Source: Gordonia alkaliphila (GTDB lineage: Bacteria; Actinomycetota; Actinomycetes; Mycobacteriales; Mycobacteriaceae). Taken from it: a DNA stretch of 64,000 nucleotides. Both the position numbers and the translations under genes were made by a program. The notes below the pieces were generated by a model. That model searched no databases and was not told the DNA's origin. It saw nothing but the letters and a program-made list of their open reading frames with translations. The DNA lies in contig NZ_JALKBW010000001.1 in the NCBI RefSeq assembly GCF_023017165.1, positions 3,162,001 to 3,226,000 on the forward strand. Direction: 5' to 3'. Positions 14,309-23,266 of this stretch are shown piece after piece. The first letter of the stretch is position 1. The number at the start of each line of letters is the position of its first letter.

Positions 14309-15358
14309 ATGACGGCGGCCGCATCCGAGCAGTTCACCGCCGTCCTCTTCCACTCCTTCGGCGGACCGGACGGTCCCGAGGACGTTCGTCCGTTCCTGGA
14401 GAACGTCACGCGCGGTCGCGGGGTGCCGCCCGAGCGGCTCGAGGAGGTGGTGGAGCACTACCTGCACTTCGGCGGCATCTCACCGATCAACCGGCTGAAC
14501 CTGGACATGATCGCGGCGCTGCAGGCCGAGCTGCGTTCGCGCGGCACGGATCTGCCGATCTACTTCGGTAACCGCAACTGGACACCCTTCGTCGCCGATG
14601 CGCTGACCGCTCTGCGGAGCGACGGCCACCGTCGGGTTCTGGTGTTCCCGACGTCCGCGTGGGGCGGTTACTCGGGTTGCCGCCAGTACCACGAGGACCT
14701 CGCCGGTGCGCTGGCGCAGGTGGACGGCTCGTCGGACCTGCTGGTGCGCAAACTTCCGCAGTTCTGGGACCGCCCCGGTTTCGTCGCCGCGGCCGCGGCG
14801 GCGGTCCGTCGTGCGCTGGCCGAGTTGGGGGAGGGCGCCCCGGCTCGACTGGTGTTCACCGCGCACTCGATTCCGCTCGGCGCCGACCGGACCGCCGGGC
14901 CGCCGGAGGACGGCGGGCACCTGTACTCGCGCCAGGTGGCCGGGGCGGCGCAACGCGTCGCCGACGAGCTGGGCGTCGAGAACCACGATCTGGTCTGGCA
15001 GTCGCGCTCGGGTCCGCCCCAGGTGCCCTGGCTGGAGCCGGACATCTGCGACCACCTCGACGCGCTGGCCGAGGAAGGCGTCGGTCGCGTGGTGGTGTGT
15101 CCGATCGGGTTCGTCTCCGACCACCTCGAAGTGGTCTGGGATCTGGACACCGAGGCTCGGCAGCGCGCCGAGGAACTGGGGATGGGCTATGCCCGCGCCG
15201 ACACGGTCGGCACCGACCCGGCGTTCCTGGCGATGATCGCCGATCTGATCGAGGACTACGCCGACGGCGGCGGTGACACGTCCGCACTCGGTTGCGGCGA
15301 CAACGGCGCGCTCTGCCGGCCGGGCTGCTGCCAGCTGCCGCCGCGCCCCACCCGGTAG
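14309..15358 (+). CDS. hemH: Ferrochelatase (coproporphyrin type, Fe-S containing)
   Basis: A 349-residue ferrochelatase that inserts Fe2+ into a porphyrin; in Actinobacteria the substrate is coproporphyrin III (CpfC). Family motifs are GGISPINRLN (about 55-64), YFGNRNWTPF, and TAHSIPLGAD with the metal-site His. Four cysteines placed like the [2Fe-2S] ligands of the M. tuberculosis enzyme are visible: Cys124 in YSGCRQY, and Cys329, Cys336 and Cys340/341 in a C-terminal tail ending CRPGCCQL. The gene starts with ATG 1 nt after the inhA stop, so it is coupled to the FAS-II genes as in M. tuberculosis. Converges on the next gene with 4 bp between stops. Confidence 0.93.
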   Translation: MTAAASEQFTAVLFHSFGGPDGPEDVRPFLENVTRGRGVPPERLEEVVEHYLHFGGISPINRLNLDMIAALQAELRSRGTDLPIYFGNRNWTPFVADALTALRSDGHRRVLVFPTSAWGGYSGCRQYHEDLAGALAQVDGSSDLLVRKLPQFWDRPGFVAAAAAAVRRALAELGEGAPARLVFTAHSIPLGADRTAGPPEDGGHLYSRQVAGAAQRVADELGVENHDLVWQSRSGPPQVPWLEPDICDHLDALAEEGVGRVVVCPIGFVSDHLEVVWDLDTEARQRAEELGMGYARADTVGTDPAFLAMIADLIEDYADGGGDTSALGCGDNGALCRPGCCQLPPRPTR

Positions 15359-15362
15359 GACG

Positions 15363-16112
15363 TCAGTCGCGGTAGTAGTCGCGCAGGAGCGTGTTGATCG
15401 CGGCGGCGCGGGCCCGGCGGGTCAGCGTCGAGAGGCGGCGGAGCTGAGCGTCGGCATTCTCCACCTGCTGCGCGGAGGCGCCGAGACCGCCACCGGCGAG
15501 CTCGACGATGGCGTCGATCTGTGCGGCGGTGGCGAGCATCCGGTCCACGCGCTGCCGGTCGTGCGGCGGCAGGTCCAGCGAGACGGCCGCCGTCCGCGCG
15601 GCGAGTGCGTCGCGAAGGTCGGCGGGACCGCCGACTCGCGGTCCGGCGAGGCCGGCGATCACCGTCGCCGCCTCGCCGACGGCCTCCCGCAGGTCGTATT
15701 CCAGTTCGCCCGCGGTCTGGTCGCCGCCGAGCGCCAGGACGTCCACGTCGGGGCCGAGTTCCCGCACGCTCCAGCGGCACCGCTCGGCGGTGCCGCGCGC
15801 GGTGAGCGCGAGCGGCGGGCCGTCCGCGCGGTCCAGAATCAGTACGTCCTCGGCCTCCGACGGCAGGCCCTGCGCATCGCCGGGCGCGGGGAACACCACC
15901 GCGCTGCGTCGGGCGGCGCCCACGAGCCGGACCAGGTCCAACGCGGTGCCGCCGGTGTCGACGTCGTGCGTCTCGGCGTAGTCGTGGAGCGTGTGCAGGA
16001 CGTCGTCGGGGGAGGCGAGACCGGCGCGCCAGGCGGCGCTCCACACGGCGAGTGCGGACGCCGGCCAGGCCCGCAGCAGGCCGGTCGTGGGGCTGGGCAG
16101 TGATCGTGACAT
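15363..16112 (-). CDS. Conserved actinobacterial protein of unknown function
   Basis: A 249-residue soluble protein, Ala/Arg/Leu-rich, with no signal peptide or membrane segment. It occupies the position of Rv1486c, convergent with hemH, and is probably its counterpart. The C-terminal third is helical with heptad-like spacing (QVENADAQLRRLSTLTRR). No catalytic motif is recognisable. The ATG start has GGAGAGG upstream, and a TATCGT sequence lies 9 nt before the start. It is divergent from the DUF3097 gene with 66 bp between. Confidence 0.6.
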   Translation of the reverse strand: MSRSLPSPTTGLLRAWPASALAVWSAAWRAGLASPDDVLHTLHDYAETHDVDTGGTALDLVRLVGAARRSAVVFPAPGDAQGLPSEAEDVLILDRADGPPLALTARGTAERCRWSVRELGPDVDVLALGGDQTAGELEYDLREAVGEAATVIAGLAGPRVGGPADLRDALAARTAAVSLDLPPHDRQRVDRMLATAAQIDAIVELAGGGLGASAQQVENADAQLRRLSTLTRRARAAAINTLLRDYYRD

Positions 16113-16164
16113 GACCTCTCCACGATACGCGGAGCGTCGTCGCCGCCGAACCCTCCGCGTGGCC

Positions 16165-16170
16165 TAGCCT
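16165..16170 (+). promoter_or_regulatory. Leaderless-type -10 box of the DUF3097 gene
   Basis: TAGCCT lies 8 nt before the GTG start at 16179; no Shine-Dalgarno sequence is present. Confidence 0.5.
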
Positions 16171-16178
16171 GGGGACTC

Positions 16179-17009
16179 GTGACCAATGATCGCTACGGAC
16201 GTGACGTTCTGGCGCAGCCGCGCCGCAGCAAGCCGAAGGCTCCCGAGGTGGCCGGCGAACCGGGCCTGGTGGTGGAGGATGCGGCCACCGGTTTCTGCGG
16301 CGCCGTGGTCGGCTGGGAGAAGACCTACGCCGCCGACATGGTGCGGCTGGAGGATCGGCGCGGGGCCACCCGCGTCTTCCACGCGTACCCCGCCGCGTTC
16401 CTGATCGACGGCAAACCGGTCACGCTGGTCCGTCCGCGCGGGCGCGGCCCGAACGCGCCGCAGACCATTCGGACCGCGTCCGGTTCGCGGGCGCTGCCGA
16501 AGCAGCGGGCGCGGACTGCGCGGGCGAGCCGCATCTTCGTCGAAGGCGTGCACGACGCGACGCTGCTCGAACGCGTCTGGGGCGACGATCTGCGCGCCGA
16601 AGGCATCGTGGTGATGAGCCTGGACGGTCTGGACAATCTCGACGACGCCCTGGCCGATTTCCAGCCGGCCGCGCACCGTCGGGCCGGCGTCCTGGTGGAT
16701 CACCTGGTGTCCGGTTCCAAGGAGGAGAAGCTCACCGCCGAGGTGGGCCCGCACGTGCTGGTGTGCGGGCACCCCTACGTGGACGTGTGGCAGGCCGTGA
16801 AGCCGGCCGCGGTGAAGATCGACGCGTGGCCGACGATCCCGATGGGCACGGACTGGAAGACCGGTATCTGCGACGAATTGGGTTGGGGCACACCGCAAGA
16901 CGGGTGGCGTCGAGTGCTGAACGCGGTGTCCAGCTACCGCGAGCTGGAGGTCCCGCTGATCCGCAGCGTCGAGGAACTCCTCGACTTCGTCACCGAGCCC
17001 CCGGAGTAG
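16179..17009 (+). CDS. DUF3097 family protein (Toprim-like motif)
   Basis: A 276-residue protein matching the actinobacterial DUF3097 family. The core IFVEGVHDATLLERVWGDDLR (about residues 122-142) has the Glu-Gly-x-x-Asp pattern of Toprim domains. MSLDGLDNLDD follows about 15 residues later, and HLVSGSKEEKL and GHPYVDVWQAVKP after that. Toprim domains occur in primases, topoisomerases and OLD/RNase M5 nucleases, so a nucleic-acid role is likely but unproven. The C-terminal part (GTDWKTGICDELGWG) is highly conserved in the family. The start is a leaderless-type GTG. It converges on the membrane protein gene that follows. Confidence 0.75.
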   Translation: MTNDRYGRDVLAQPRRSKPKAPEVAGEPGLVVEDAATGFCGAVVGWEKTYAADMVRLEDRRGATRVFHAYPAAFLIDGKPVTLVRPRGRGPNAPQTIRTASGSRALPKQRARTARASRIFVEGVHDATLLERVWGDDLRAEGIVVMSLDGLDNLDDALADFQPAAHRRAGVLVDHLVSGSKEEKLTAEVGPHVLVCGHPYVDVWQAVKPAAVKIDAWPTIPMGTDWKTGICDELGWGTPQDGWRRVLNAVSSYRELEVPLIRSVEELLDFVTEPPE

Positions 17010-17024
17010 ACCGAGCGCAGCGAC

Positions 17025-17582
17025 TCAGCGGCCCAGCAGGTAGCCGATCCCGCCGAGCGCGCAGGCCCACAGCACCGAGGCGAAGGTGCCGAGGATGAAC
17101 TGTTCGCTCGCATGATGTTCGCGCAGTTGCGGGAAGCGGGCCAGGCCCTTGATCCCGAGGATCACCGCGATGCCGGCCGGCCACGCGAGCAGCAGGCTCA
17201 CCGTCACGCCGGCGCGCTCCATCAGGCCGATCACGCGGCCGCCGCGCAGCGGTGGGTCGGGGGCCGGATCGTCGAAATTCTCACTGCGCGTGGGGATCCC
17301 ACCGAACGCGAGGACGGTGCGCACCACGTAGCCGCCGGTCACCGCCGACGCGATCACCGCGATCACCTGGCCGGCGACGGCCGCTGCACCGCTCAGCCCG
17401 CCGGCGACCCCGACTGCGATCGCCGCAGCGCCGACGAAGGCCGCCATCGCGACCGCCATGACGAGGTCGTAGCGTCGGACATCGGCATCGCTGCGCCGCT
17501 CATCCACGACGAGGCGAGTGCGCAGCGGCACGCCGACGAAGGCGACGACGGTCGCCACCACCAATAGGATCAGCGCGATCAT
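17025..17582 (-). CDS. Membrane protein paired with a SatD-like regulator
   Basis: A 185-residue integral membrane protein. Hydrophobic helices lie near residues 2-20, 42-62, 66-88 (Gly/Ala-rich), 124-144 and 160-183. The last part (LGIKGLARFPQLREHHASEQFILGT) resembles the C-terminal motif of DUF3307-type membrane proteins. The ATG start overlaps the stop of the SatD-like gene (ATGA, 17579-17582), so translation is coupled. SatD-like proteins next to such membrane proteins recur in Actinobacteria, but I know of no assigned function. Confidence 0.6.
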   Translation of the reverse strand: MIALILLVVATVVAFVGVPLRTRLVVDERRSDADVRRYDLVMAVAMAAFVGAAAIAVGVAGGLSGAAAVAGQVIAVIASAVTGGYVVRTVLAFGGIPTRSENFDDPAPDPPLRGGRVIGLMERAGVTVSLLLAWPAGIAVILGIKGLARFPQLREHHASEQFILGTFASVLWACALGGIGYLLGR

Positions 17583-18163
17583 CGGTCCTCCTCACTCAGG
17601 GTCAACAGCCGAACCACGAGGCGTTCGGTGTCACGCTGCAGATCCCAGCGCGCGGTGCGCAGTCGCAGCGACACCGCCTGCGGCGTAATCCCCAGCTTCT
17701 TCGCGGCGTGCGCTTGGGTCATACCGCCGGCGACCAGTGCCACCGCTTCGCGGCCGGCCTCGGTGCGCTCGGTCAGCAGGTCCACCAGGAGTGCGGCGGC
17801 GGTCTGCGCGTGCAGACACCACGGCGACGGGCCCACCACCTGCAGCGGGACGCGCCGGTTCTTGGCCGCTTCGACGGCTTCGCGCGCGGCGATGAACGCG
17901 GTGCCGCGGCCGGCGCGCGCCGCTGACGGCAGGGGAGTCTCGACGTCGGCCACTCCGAGGCCAACGCTCCAGAACCCGGAGGCGGCCAATTCCACGGCGA
18001 CCGCGGCGGCGCGTTCCGGGTCGTCGAAGACTGCCTCCACCTCGTCGCCGGCGGTGCGGTCGAAGCCCCGCACGGCGGGGAGGTCGGCGTACCGGCGCAG
18101 CAGGTCGGGTACCCGGTCGACGTCGGTCCGGCTGGATCGCTGATCTGCGGTGAGAACGATCAT
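17579..18163 (-). CDS. SatD-like regulator with C-terminal helix-turn-helix
   Basis: A 194-residue protein of the SatD family. The N-terminal ~130 residues resemble a nucleotide-cyclase-like ferredoxin fold (GDEVEAVFDDPERAAAVAVEL; GRGTAFIAAREAVEAAK). The C-terminal segment (147-174, GGMTQAHAAKKLGITPQAV) is a clear helix-turn-helix. It is probably an autoregulator of its operon with the downstream membrane gene. I chose ATG at 18163, which is placed just after the promoter, over an in-frame codon at 18205 that would fall on the predicted -10 box. Upstream is one of the strongest SigA promoters in the window, with an inverted repeat over the start site. Confidence 0.65.
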   Translation of the reverse strand: MIVLTADQRSSRTDVDRVPDLLRRYADLPAVRGFDRTAGDEVEAVFDDPERAAAVAVELAASGFWSVGLGVADVETPLPSAARAGRGTAFIAAREAVEAAKNRRVPLQVVGPSPWCLHAQTAAALLVDLLTERTEAGREAVALVAGGMTQAHAAKKLGITPQAVSLRLRTARWDLQRDTERLVVRLLTLSEEDR

Positions 18164-18186
18164 TCCGCACCCCTCAAGCCCTAGAT

Positions 18187-18206
18187 CTTGATTTCTATCA
18201 ATCAAG
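18187..18206 (-). promoter_or_regulatory. Inverted repeat at the satD-like promoter
   Basis: CTTGAT-N8-ATCAAG, overlapping the -10 box edge and the expected transcription start. An inner TTGAT/ATCAA pair shares the first arm. It is a good candidate operator for the HTH of the SatD-like protein. Confidence 0.5.
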
Positions 18207-18233
18207 TATCAAAGCTTGAAAATTGGTTGTCAA
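18205..18233 (-). promoter_or_regulatory. Strong SigA-type promoter of the satD-like operon
   Basis: On the minus strand: TTGACA (18228-18233), exactly 17 nt, then GATACT (18205-18210). The stretch is notably AT-rich compared with its surroundings. Confidence 0.7.
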
Positions 18234-18291
18234 GGGTTCGGGCTGATCACCGGAGACCCGCACCGCCCCGGGGAGTTCCTGCCGACGAAGG

Positions 18292-19014
18292 CTACTCGGC
18301 GACCGGGAGACGGGCGTCGACGATGAGCCCGATCACGCCCACCGCGAACAGCAGGCCCGAGGCGATCACCATCACCGGATCGGCTTCGCCGGCCAACGCG
18401 TCGCCCAGGAAGACGACGGCCGCGGTGCCCGGGATCGTGCCGAGGATGCTCGCCACCGTGTACGGCGCCAGCCGCACCGACGACAGGCCCGCCGCGTAGT
18501 TCACCACCGCGAACGGCACCACCGGGATCATCCGCAGCGACCCCACCGCCAGCCAGCCGCGTCGCTCCAAACGCTCCTCGATGGACCGGAACACCGCCCG
18601 GTCCAAGTGCCGCTGCACGCGGGCGCGGCCCAGTCGTCGAGCGAGCAGAAAGGCCACGACGGCGGCCGCCGAGGACGCCAGCATGGCACCGGCGAAACCG
18701 ACGAGCGGCCCGAACAAGAGCCCGGACATCACGGTGAACGGCGACCGCGGCAGCGGCGCGATCGCGCCGAGGAAGTACGCCGCGAAGAAGAGGACCACGA
18801 ACCACGAACCGACCGAGTCCGACCATTCCCGCACCACCTCGATCGAGGGGAGCGGGACGAAATAGGCGGCCACCAGCACCACGAGAACCGCGGCCAGACC
18901 GAGGACCGCCCGCCAGACGTTCCGCCGACCGGTGGGCGAGGCAGCGGGGCCGACCGTCCCGGTCGCGAGGTCGACGGGCTCCTCGACGACTCGGGAACGA
19001 AGATGGCGGCGCAC
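18292..19014 (-). CDS. TVP38/TMEM64 (DedA-like) membrane protein
   Basis: A 240-residue polytopic membrane protein with the VTT/SNARE-associated domain, positionally equivalent to Rv1491c. A cytoplasmic N-terminus of about 35 residues leads to helices near 36-52, 68-88, 100-122, 160-182, 188-206 and 214-234. The family motif GxxFGPLxGF (LLFGPLVGFAGAM) and the re-entrant RMIPVVPFAVVNYAAG are present. DedA/TVP38 proteins are linked to lipid flipping and membrane-potential homeostasis. The GTG start sits 6 nt after a TAGACT box. Divergent from the mut operon, as in M. tuberculosis. Confidence 0.85.
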   Translation of the reverse strand: MRRHLRSRVVEEPVDLATGTVGPAASPTGRRNVWRAVLGLAAVLVVLVAAYFVPLPSIEVVREWSDSVGSWFVVLFFAAYFLGAIAPLPRSPFTVMSGLLFGPLVGFAGAMLASSAAAVVAFLLARRLGRARVQRHLDRAVFRSIEERLERRGWLAVGSLRMIPVVPFAVVNYAAGLSSVRLAPYTVASILGTIPGTAAVVFLGDALAGEADPVMVIASGLLFAVGVIGLIVDARLPVAE

Positions 19015-19020
19015 ACGAAG

Positions 19021-19026
19021 AGTCTA
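19021..19026 (-). promoter_or_regulatory. Leaderless-type -10 box of the TVP38 gene
   Basis: Minus-strand TAGACT, 6 nt before the GTG start at 19014. Confidence 0.5.
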
Positions 19027-19139
19027 GGGCCCGCCCCCACGTGTGCGGCCTCACAGGCCGGGGCGGATAGAGGGACAGTCACTATCGGATAATGTGCTCG
19101 AAGGCGCACCGCCAGCGAGCACGGAGGACATCGGCAGCT

Positions 19140-21014
19140 ATGACCGCAGCAGGCACACCGCATACGCGGGAGCAACTCGACCAGGACTACCAGCGGTGGT
19201 CGACGGCCGCCGCGGCCGTCCTCGCCAAGGGCCGCCGGGTGGATCCGGCCGATCTGCCCGACACCCCGGAAGCTCTGTTGTCGACGCCGACCCGCGACGA
19301 CGTGACGGTCCGCCCGCTGTACACCCGCAAGGATGAGAACAGCGAACGCGGTCTGCCCGGCAGCTTCCCGTTCGTCCGCGGCGCGGATCCGCAGCGCGAC
19401 GTCCACCAGGGCTGGCGCGTCACCGAACGCTTCGGCGATCTGCTCGGCCAGAGCGCGGCCGACCTCAACGAAGCCATCCTCGAGGCGGCAGGCAACGGTG
19501 CCAGCGGCGTGTGGCTCGCGGCCGCCGGTGACGCGGAACTGGCGACGATCCTGGCCGACATCTACCTCGACCTGCTTCCGGTGACCCTGGACGCCGGCGC
19601 CGACGGCATCGCCGCCGCCGAGCAGTTCCTCCGGGTCCTCGCCGACCGCCCGGCACCGCCGCAGGAGGCGCCCGCGATGGCGTCCACCACGCACAGCCTG
19701 GGCCTGTCGCCGTACACCGCAGCCTTCTCCGGGCGAGCCACCGTCGCCGTCGAGGCGGCCGTCGCCCTCGCGGTGAACGCCCCCGAGCGCGTGCGCACCT
19801 TCCGCGTCGACGGCACCGACTTCGCCCAGTCCGGCGCCACCAACGCCCAGGAGATCGGCCTGCTGGTCGCCGCCGGACTCGCCCACGTCCGCGATCTCGT
19901 CGCCGCCGGCCGGACCCCGGTGCAGGCGCTCGGCCAGATCACCTTCGCGGTCTCGGTGGGCGACGACCAGTTCGCCTCCATCGCCAAGCTTCGCGCGCTG
20001 CGGCTCATGTGGGCCCGCGTCGCCCAGGTACTCGGCGCCCCCGACGCCGGAGCCGCCCTCACCCACGCCGTCACCGACCTGTCGATGCTCACCCAGCGCG
20101 ACCCGTGGGTGAACATGCTGCGCACCACCGTCGCCGCCTTCGGCGCCGGTGTCGGCGGCGCCGACCAGGTGACCGTCCTCGGCTACGACGCCGCGCTGCC
20201 GCTGTCGGCCCGCTCGTCCAAGGCCTCCTTCTCCGCCCGCATCGCGCGCAACACCCAGCTGCTGCTGCTGGAGGAGTCCAACGTGGGCCGTGTGCTGGAT
20301 CCGGCCGGCGGCTCCTGGTTCGTCGAGGACCTCACCACCGACCTGGCCGCGGCGGGCTGGAAGGTCTTCACCGACGTCGAGCGTCTCGGCGGCTACACCG
20401 AGGCACTCTCCTCGATCCGCACCTGGATCGACGAGGCGCTGGCCGCCCGCGACGCCGCCGTCGCCGACCGCAGCGCCCCGATCACCGGTGTCTCCGAGTT
20501 CCCGAATCTAGGTGAAGCGGCCTTCGCTGAAGCCCTCGCCGACACCACCGACGTGCCGACCGCCACCGCGGGCCTGGCCCGCGTCGCGCGCCGCTTCGAG
20601 CAGCTGCGCGACCGCGCCGACGCGGCCACCGTGCGCCCGTCCGTCCTGCTGCTGCCGCTGGGCAGCGTCGCCGAGCACAACGGCCGCACCACCTTCGTCG
20701 CCAACCTGCTCGCCGCCGGCGGTATCGAGGCCGTCAACCCCGGTCCGGTCACCGCCGACACCGTCGCGCAGGTCGCGACCGGTGCGGGCACCATCGCCGT
20801 GCTGTGCGGCACCAAGGCGCGGTACGCGCAGGACGGTCCGGCCGTGCTGGCCGCGGCCCGCGCCGCCGGTATCGACCGCGTGCTGCTGGCCGGTCCGGAC
20901 AAGGAATGGCCCGACGGCGGCGACGCCCCGGACGGTTCCCTGCGCGTCGGCATCGACGCCGTCGCCACCCTGACCGAGCTGCTGGACACCATCACCGCGC
21001 AGGCGGGGGAGTAA
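19140..21014 (+). CDS. mutA: Methylmalonyl-CoA mutase small subunit
   Basis: A 624-residue small (beta) subunit, which pairs with MutB but does not itself bind B12. Sequence parallels the MutB TIM barrel (for example [12 protein letters not shown] near the N-terminus and [18 protein letters not shown] later). A degenerate cobalamin domain at the C-terminus (about 500-624) lacks the DxHxxG motif. The complex interconverts methylmalonyl-CoA and succinyl-CoA, linking propionyl-CoA and odd-chain or cholesterol-derived carbon to the TCA cycle and to methyl-branched lipids. ATG 19140 was chosen for homology; GGAGG lies 12 nt upstream. An in-frame ATG at 19092 is possible. It is divergent from the TVP38 gene and first in mutA-mutB-meaB. 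Confidence 0.93.
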   Translation: MTAAGTPHTREQLDQDYQRWSTAAAAVLAKGRRVDPADLPDTPEALLSTPTRDDVTVRPLYTRKDENSERGLPGSFPFVRGADPQRDVHQGWRVTERFGDLLGQSAADLNEAILEAAGNGASGVWLAAAGDAELATILADIYLDLLPVTLDAGADGIAAAEQFLRVLADRPAPPQEAPAMASTTHSLGLSPYTAAFSGRATVAVEAAVALAVNAPERVRTFRVDGTDFAQSGATNAQEIGLLVAAGLAHVRDLVAAGRTPVQALGQITFAVSVGDDQFASIAKLRALRLMWARVAQVLGAPDAGAALTHAVTDLSMLTQRDPWVNMLRTTVAAFGAGVGGADQVTVLGYDAALPLSARSSKASFSARIARNTQLLLLEESNVGRVLDPAGGSWFVEDLTTDLAAAGWKVFTDVERLGGYTEALSSIRTWIDEALAARDAAVADRSAPITGVSEFPNLGEAAFAEALADTTDVPTATAGLARVARRFEQLRDRADAATVRPSVLLLPLGSVAEHNGRTTFVANLLAAGGIEAVNPGPVTADTVAQVATGAGTIAVLCGTKARYAQDGPAVLAAARAAGIDRVLLAGPDKEWPDGGDAPDGSLRVGIDAVATLTELLDTITAQAGE

Positions 21015-21019
21015 AGACC

Positions 21020-23266
21020 ATGAGCGAGAACATGATTCCCGATTTCTCCGACGTCGAACTGGATCTCGACGGCCTCACCGGAACCCCGGACGCCGACGAT
21101 TCCTCAGCCCTCGTCGACTCCCTCGCCGGGACGCACGGCTACACCGCCGAGCAGACCGTGTGGCATACGCCCGAGCAGATCGACGTGGCGCCGGTGTACA
21201 CCCGCGCCGACCGCGACGAGACCGCCGCGGCCGACAGCTACCCGCTCGACTCCATCCCCGGTGAGGCGCCGTTCATCCGCGGCCCGTACCCGACGATGTA
21301 CGTCAACCAGCCGTGGACGGTCCGCCAGTACGCGGGCTTCTCCACCGCCGCCGAGTCCAACGCCTTCTACCGCCGCAACCTCGCGGCCGGTCAGAAGGGC
21401 CTGTCGGTGGCCTTCGACCTCGCCACCCACCGCGGTTACGACTCCGACCACCCGCGCGTGGCCGGTGACGTCGGCATGGCCGGTGTCGCGATCGACTCCA
21501 TCCTGGACATGCGTCAGCTATTCGACGGCATCGATCTCGGCAACGTCTCGGTGTCGATGACCATGAACGGCGCGGTGCTGCCGATCCTGGCGCTGTACGT
21601 GGTGGCCGCCGAAGAGCAGGGCGTGCCGCCGGAGAAGCTGGCCGGAACCATTCAGAACGACATTCTGAAGGAGTTCATGGTCCGCAACACCTACATCTAT
21701 CCGCCGGCCCCGTCCATGCGGATCATCTCCGACATCTTCGCCTACACCAGCGCCAAGATGCCGAAGTTCAACTCCATCTCGATCTCCGGCTACCACATCC
21801 AGGAGGCCGGAGCGACGGCCGACCTGGAGCTGGCCTACACCCTGGCCGACGGCGTGGAGTACATCCGTGCCGGTCTGGAGGCTGGGCTGGACATCGACAA
21901 GTTCGCGCCGCGCCTGTCGTTCTTCTGGGGCATCGGCATGAACTTCTTCATGGAGGTCGCCAAGCTCCGTGCCGCGCGCCTGCTGTGGAGCGAACTGGTC
22001 GAGAAGTTCGAGCCGAAGAGCGCGAAGAGCCTGTCGCTGCGCACCCACTCGCAGACCTCCGGCTGGTCGCTGACCGCGCAGGACGTGTTCAACAACGTGG
22101 CCCGCACCTGCGTGGAGGCGATGGCCGCCACCCAGGGCCACACCCAGTCGCTACACACCAACGCGCTCGACGAGGCGATCGCCCTGCCGACCGACTTCTC
22201 CGCGCGCATCGCCCGCAACACCCAGCTGCTGCTGCAGCAGGAGTCGGGCACCACCCGCCCGATCGATCCGTGGGCCGGCTCGAACTACGTCGAGTGGCTC
22301 ACCGCGCAGCTGGCCGACAAGGCCCGCGCCCACATCGCCGAGGTGGAGGCCGCCGGCGGCATGACGCAGGCCATCAACGAGGGCCTGCCGAAGCTCCGCA
22401 TCGAAGAGGCCGCCGCCCGCACCCAGGCGCGTATCGACTCCGGCCAGCAGCCGCTGGTGGGCGTCAACAAGTACCGCGTCGCCGAGGACGAAGAGATCGA
22501 GGTCCTCAAGGTCGAGAACTCGAAGGTGCGCGCCGAGCAGCTGGCCAAGCTGGAGAAGCTGCGTGCCGAGCGCGATCAGTCCGCCGTGGACGCCGCGCTG
22601 GCCGATCTGACCCGCGCTGCCGCCGAGCCCGGTGGCAGCGACCTGGACAACAACCTGATGGCGCTGGCCATCGAGGCCGCGCGCCACGGTGCCACCGGCG
22701 GCGAGATCTCCGACGCCATGGAGAAAGTCTACGGCCGCCACCAGGCCGAGATCCGCACCATCAGCGGTGTCTACCGCAACGAAGCAGGTGATTCGGTGAG
22801 CAACATCGACGAGGCGATGGCCGTCGTCGACGCCTTCGCAGACGCCGAGGGTCGTCGTCCCCGCGTCCTGGTGGCCAAGATGGGCCAGGACGGCCACGAC
22901 CGCGGCCAGAAGGTCATCGCGACCGCGTTCGCCGACCTCGGGTTCGACGTGGACGTCGGGCCGCTGTTCGCGACCCCGGAAGAGGTGGCGGGCCAGGCCG
23001 CGGACAACGACGTGCACGTCGTCGGTGTCTCGTCGCTGGCGGCCGGTCACCTCACGCTGGTGCCCGCTCTGAAGCAGGCGCTGGCCGAGGTGGGTCGCGA
23101 GGACATCATGATCGTGGTGGGCGGTGTGATTCCGCCCGGCGACTTCGACGAACTGTACGAGGCCGGCGCCGCGGCGATCTTCCCGCCCGGCACCGTGATC
23201 GCCGACTCGGCCGTCGATCTGATCCGCAAGCTCGCCGATCAGCAGGGCCTGGACCTGTCTGTATGA
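21020..23266 (+). CDS. mutB: Methylmalonyl-CoA mutase large subunit
   Basis: A 748-residue catalytic subunit binding adenosylcobalamin. The N-terminal catalytic barrel has the motifs [41 protein letters not shown] and QNDILKEFM; the substrate Tyr and His residues are preserved. The C-terminal B12 domain (about 610-748) has DGHDRG (DxHxxG, about 624-629) and [11 protein letters not shown]. Length is typical. The ATG start is 6 bp after the mutA stop with GGGGAG upstream. The stop overlaps the meaB start by 4 bp (ATGA). Confidence 0.96.
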   Translation: MSENMIPDFSDVELDLDGLTGTPDADDSSALVDSLAGTHGYTAEQTVWHTPEQIDVAPVYTRADRDETAAADSYPLDSIPGEAPFIRGPYPTMYVNQPWTVRQYAGFSTAAESNAFYRRNLAAGQKGLSVAFDLATHRGYDSDHPRVAGDVGMAGVAIDSILDMRQLFDGIDLGNVSVSMTMNGAVLPILALYVVAAEEQGVPPEKLAGTIQNDILKEFMVRNTYIYPPAPSMRIISDIFAYTSAKMPKFNSISISGYHIQEAGATADLELAYTLADGVEYIRAGLEAGLDIDKFAPRLSFFWGIGMNFFMEVAKLRAARLLWSELVEKFEPKSAKSLSLRTHSQTSGWSLTAQDVFNNVARTCVEAMAATQGHTQSLHTNALDEAIALPTDFSARIARNTQLLLQQESGTTRPIDPWAGSNYVEWLTAQLADKARAHIAEVEAAGGMTQAINEGLPKLRIEEAAARTQARIDSGQQPLVGVNKYRVAEDEEIEVLKVENSKVRAEQLAKLEKLRAERDQSAVDAALADLTRAAAEPGGSDLDNNLMALAIEAARHGATGGEISDAMEKVYGRHQAEIRTISGVYRNEAGDSVSNIDEAMAVVDAFADAEGRRPRVLVAKMGQDGHDRGQKVIATAFADLGFDVDVGPLFATPEEVAGQAADNDVHVVGVSSLAAGHLTLVPALKQALAEVGREDIMIVVGGVIPPGDFDELYEAGAAAIFPPGTVIADSAVDLIRKLADQQGLDLSV

